Below are positions 62,740-64,000 of a stretch of DNA of 64,000 nt, in pieces. The stretch comes from Lachnospiraceae bacterium (GTDB lineage Bacteria; Bacillota; Clostridia; Lachnospirales; Lachnospiraceae). Every line of letters begins with the position of its first letter. Within the stretch, counting starts at the first letter, position 1. The stretch lies in assembly GCA_016283575.1 (NCBI GenBank), contig JAEEND010000028.1, positions 1-64,000 of the forward strand, given 5' to 3'. The position numbers and the translations under genes were made by a program. The notes under the pieces were generated by a model. The model was not told the DNA's origin. It did not search any database and worked only from the letters and a program-made list of their open reading frames with translations.

Positions 62740-63615
62740 ATGGAAGATAGTAAGAAAATAGTCGCCCTTGATATAGGGGGGACATTTATAAAGTACGGTA
62801 TTTTTACAGATTCCTGCAGGGAACTGTCTAGTGGCAAAGAACCTACCGTCATTGATACGGAACTGTTTTTCAGACAGCTTTGTGAAATAATCGAAAGATT
62901 ATTAACGGAGCAAAACGACATAGCAGGTATAGCAATCAGCTCTCCTGGCTTTATAGATACCGAAACGGGGATGAATACCGACTTCAGCATTGATGAATGC
63001 TTTACAAAACACAATTTGAAAAAAGAACTGGGAGATATATTTGATTGTTCCGTTGCTATAGAAAATGACTGTAACTGTGCGGCTCTTGCAGAGAGAGATC
63101 TGGGGGCCGGAAAGGATGACAGGGACTTTCTTATGATTACTCTCGGCACCGGAATAGGTGGCGCCATTGTATCAGATGGAAAGCTTTACAGGGGAAGCAG
63201 TCACAAAGCAGGAGAGCTTGGTTTCTGCATCCTTGAAAAAAACAGAACCGGTGAGATAGGTGCTACCGGACTTCTTGTTGACCGTGTCAGCAGATATGTG
63301 GGAGAAAAGGTGGATGGCGAATATGTATTCAGTCATCTGTTTAATGCGGGTATCAAGGAAATCTATGATAAATGGCTTGATGATATAGCCATTGTTATAG
63401 GCAACGCGGAAGCTTTACTGGATGTAAAAAAAGTTCTTATAGGTGGCGGTATCAGTGCGGAACCCATGTTTATAGAGCATCTTCGAAAGAGGGTATTTGA
63501 GCTTTTTCCCTTCGAAGAATTTATGGAAATCGATGCCTGCCGGTTTAAGAATGATGCGGGTAAAATCGGGGCTGTATGCCTGTTTTTGGAGCAGTTTAAG
63601 GAAGAGGTGATCTGA
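62740..63615 (+). CDS. ROK-family sugar kinase without the zinc-cysteine motif
   Basis: 291 residues, ATG 62740 after AAGGAG; a TTG three bases earlier is possible. The ROK fold shows IVALDIGGTFIKYGIF (ATP loop), IAGIAISSPGFID, VAIENDCNCAALAER (catalytic Asp region), LMITLGTGIGGAIVSDG and HKAGELGF (His/Glu sugar ligands), then KVLIGGGISAEPMF. The CxCGxxGCxE-type zinc motif common in glucokinase and GlcNAc kinase is absent; that stretch reads ILEKNRTGEIGATGLL. In this it resembles the beta-glucoside kinase BglK of Klebsiella. Overlap with the GH4 start by one base fits kinase-then-phosphoglucosidase action on a disaccharide. Confidence 0.85.
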   Translation: MEDSKKIVALDIGGTFIKYGIFTDSCRELSSGKEPTVIDTELFFRQLCEIIERLLTEQNDIAGIAISSPGFIDTETGMNTDFSIDECFTKHNLKKELGDIFDCSVAIENDCNCAALAERDLGAGKDDRDFLMITLGTGIGGAIVSDGKLYRGSSHKAGELGFCILEKNRTGEIGATGLLVDRVSRYVGEKVDGEYVFSHLFNAGIKEIYDKWLDDIAIVIGNAEALLDVKKVLIGGGISAEPMFIEHLRKRVFELFPFEEFMEIDACRFKNDAGKIGAVCLFLEQFKEEVI

Positions 63616-64000
63616 TGAAGGACGGAATTAAGATAGTGACAATAGGCGGCGGTTCAAGCTATACACCTGAATTGATAGAGGGTTTTATTAAGCGTTATGA
63701 TAAGCTGCCTGTCAAAGAACTGTGGCTTGTTGATATAGAAGAAGGGGCTCATAAATTAAAAATAACTGCAGATCTTGCAAGACGTATGATTGAAAAAGCG
63801 GGAGTTCCCATTAAATTAATCGAATCCTTAGATAGAAGAGAAGCTTTAAAAGATGCGGACTTTGTCACAACTCAGATGCGCGTTGGACAGATTGAAGCCA
63901 GGATTAAAGACGAGCGTATTCCCATAAGTCATGGGCTCTTAGGACAGGAAACAAACGGAGCAGGAGGCCTTTTTAAAGGGCTTAGAACCATTCCTGTATT
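63615..64000 (+). CDS. GH4 6-phospho-glycosidase, N-terminal part (runs off the window)
   Basis: The ATG at 63615 overlaps the ROK stop (TGATG) with GAAGAGGTGA upstream. At least 128 residues are present. The NAD-binding Rossmann start is IKIVTIGGGSSYTPELIEGF; RIPISHGLLGQETNGAGGLF is a GH4 6-phospho-beta-glucosidase signature, and FVTTQMRVGQIEAR matches the same family. GH4 enzymes need NAD+ and Mn2+ and cleave phosphorylated disaccharides by an elimination-type mechanism. With the kinase it forms a non-PTS route: uptake by ABC transporter, 6-phosphorylation, cleavage. The rest of the gene lies beyond base 64000. Confidence 0.9.
   Translation, partial: MKDGIKIVTIGGGSSYTPELIEGFIKRYDKLPVKELWLVDIEEGAHKLKITADLARRMIEKAGVPIKLIESLDRREALKDADFVTTQMRVGQIEARIKDERIPISHGLLGQETNGAGGLFKGLRTIPV

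Noticed and set aside
1..64000. tRNA, rRNA or known riboswitch genes
   Set aside because: Reading both strands gave no cloverleaf with a TTCGA-type loop, no 16S/23S motifs and no clear riboswitch consensus; weaker structured RNAs could have been missed by eye.

Overview
The window looks like chromosome of a Gram-positive, carbohydrate-degrading anaerobe of the Lachnospiraceae, most like Butyrivibrio or Pseudobutyrivibrio. This is an inference from gene content: three lipoprotein sugar-binding proteins with CUT1-type ABC permeases, cellobiose 2-epimerase plus GH130 phosphorylases, lipoprotein-anchored GH5 and GH43 enzymes, a FeoA-FeoB fusion with a separate Cys-rich Feo miniprotein, strong AGGAGG ribosome sites and moderately AT-rich DNA. 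I see no rRNA, tRNA, insertion sequence or CRISPR array.

Layout. 1-1636: the end of an unidentified gene, then a small HTH repressor overlapping a BRO-N/DinD-like protein behind a promoter that carries a perfect 19-bp palindrome (accessory or phage-like). 1731-5531: a CapA-type protein, an Lsa-type ABC-F protein preceded by a GC-rich palindromic repeat, and an AEC permease. 5706-16870: a beta-mannan island with LacI and AraC regulators, a binding protein and two permeases, cellobiose 2-epimerase, three GH130 proteins and ManA. Imported mannosyl-glucose and mannooligosaccharides would be epimerised, phosphorolysed to mannose 1-phosphate and passed into glycolysis; the phosphohexomutase at 31294 could supply the 1- to 6-phosphate step. 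17076-33022: an aromatic-acid exporter-like protein behind a second copy of the palindromic repeat, a chemoreceptor, FeoAB, a GH2 beta-glucuronidase-like enzyme, MBL hydrolase, SpoU methyltransferase, GH5 endoglucanase, esterase, serine hydrolase, diguanylate cyclase and phosphohexomutase. 33030-40847: a hybrid histidine kinase and the PTS block (an orphan IIC, HPr, enzyme I, IIA-Glc and IICB-Glc); HPr has Lys instead of Ser at position 46.

40900-45240: small membrane protein, cation antiporter, FeoB-associated Cys-rich miniprotein with a likely metal-repressor operator, membrane-anchored hydrolase and a DUF2804 protein. 45358-48548: a two-gene unit of a PLD-SF2 helicase-DUF3427 protein translationally coupled to a MutT Nudix hydrolase; this is the best candidate here for an under-described system (defence or DNA repair). 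48666-54529: GH43 lipoprotein, an ArsR-type HTH fused to a large unknown domain, and a CUT1 transporter whose promoter carries tandem TTACA-N7-TGTAA sites. 54613-64000: an LplA-like binding protein divergent from a membrane-bound AraC regulator, then LplB/LplC-type permeases, GH20, a ROK kinase without the usual zinc cysteines, and the start of a GH4 enzyme. The last two suggest uptake of a beta-glycoside, phosphorylation inside the cell and NAD-dependent cleavage.

Most transcription units are bounded by clear hairpin-plus-T terminators, several working in both directions. Functional calls rest on motif reading and remembered family sequences; no database search was run.
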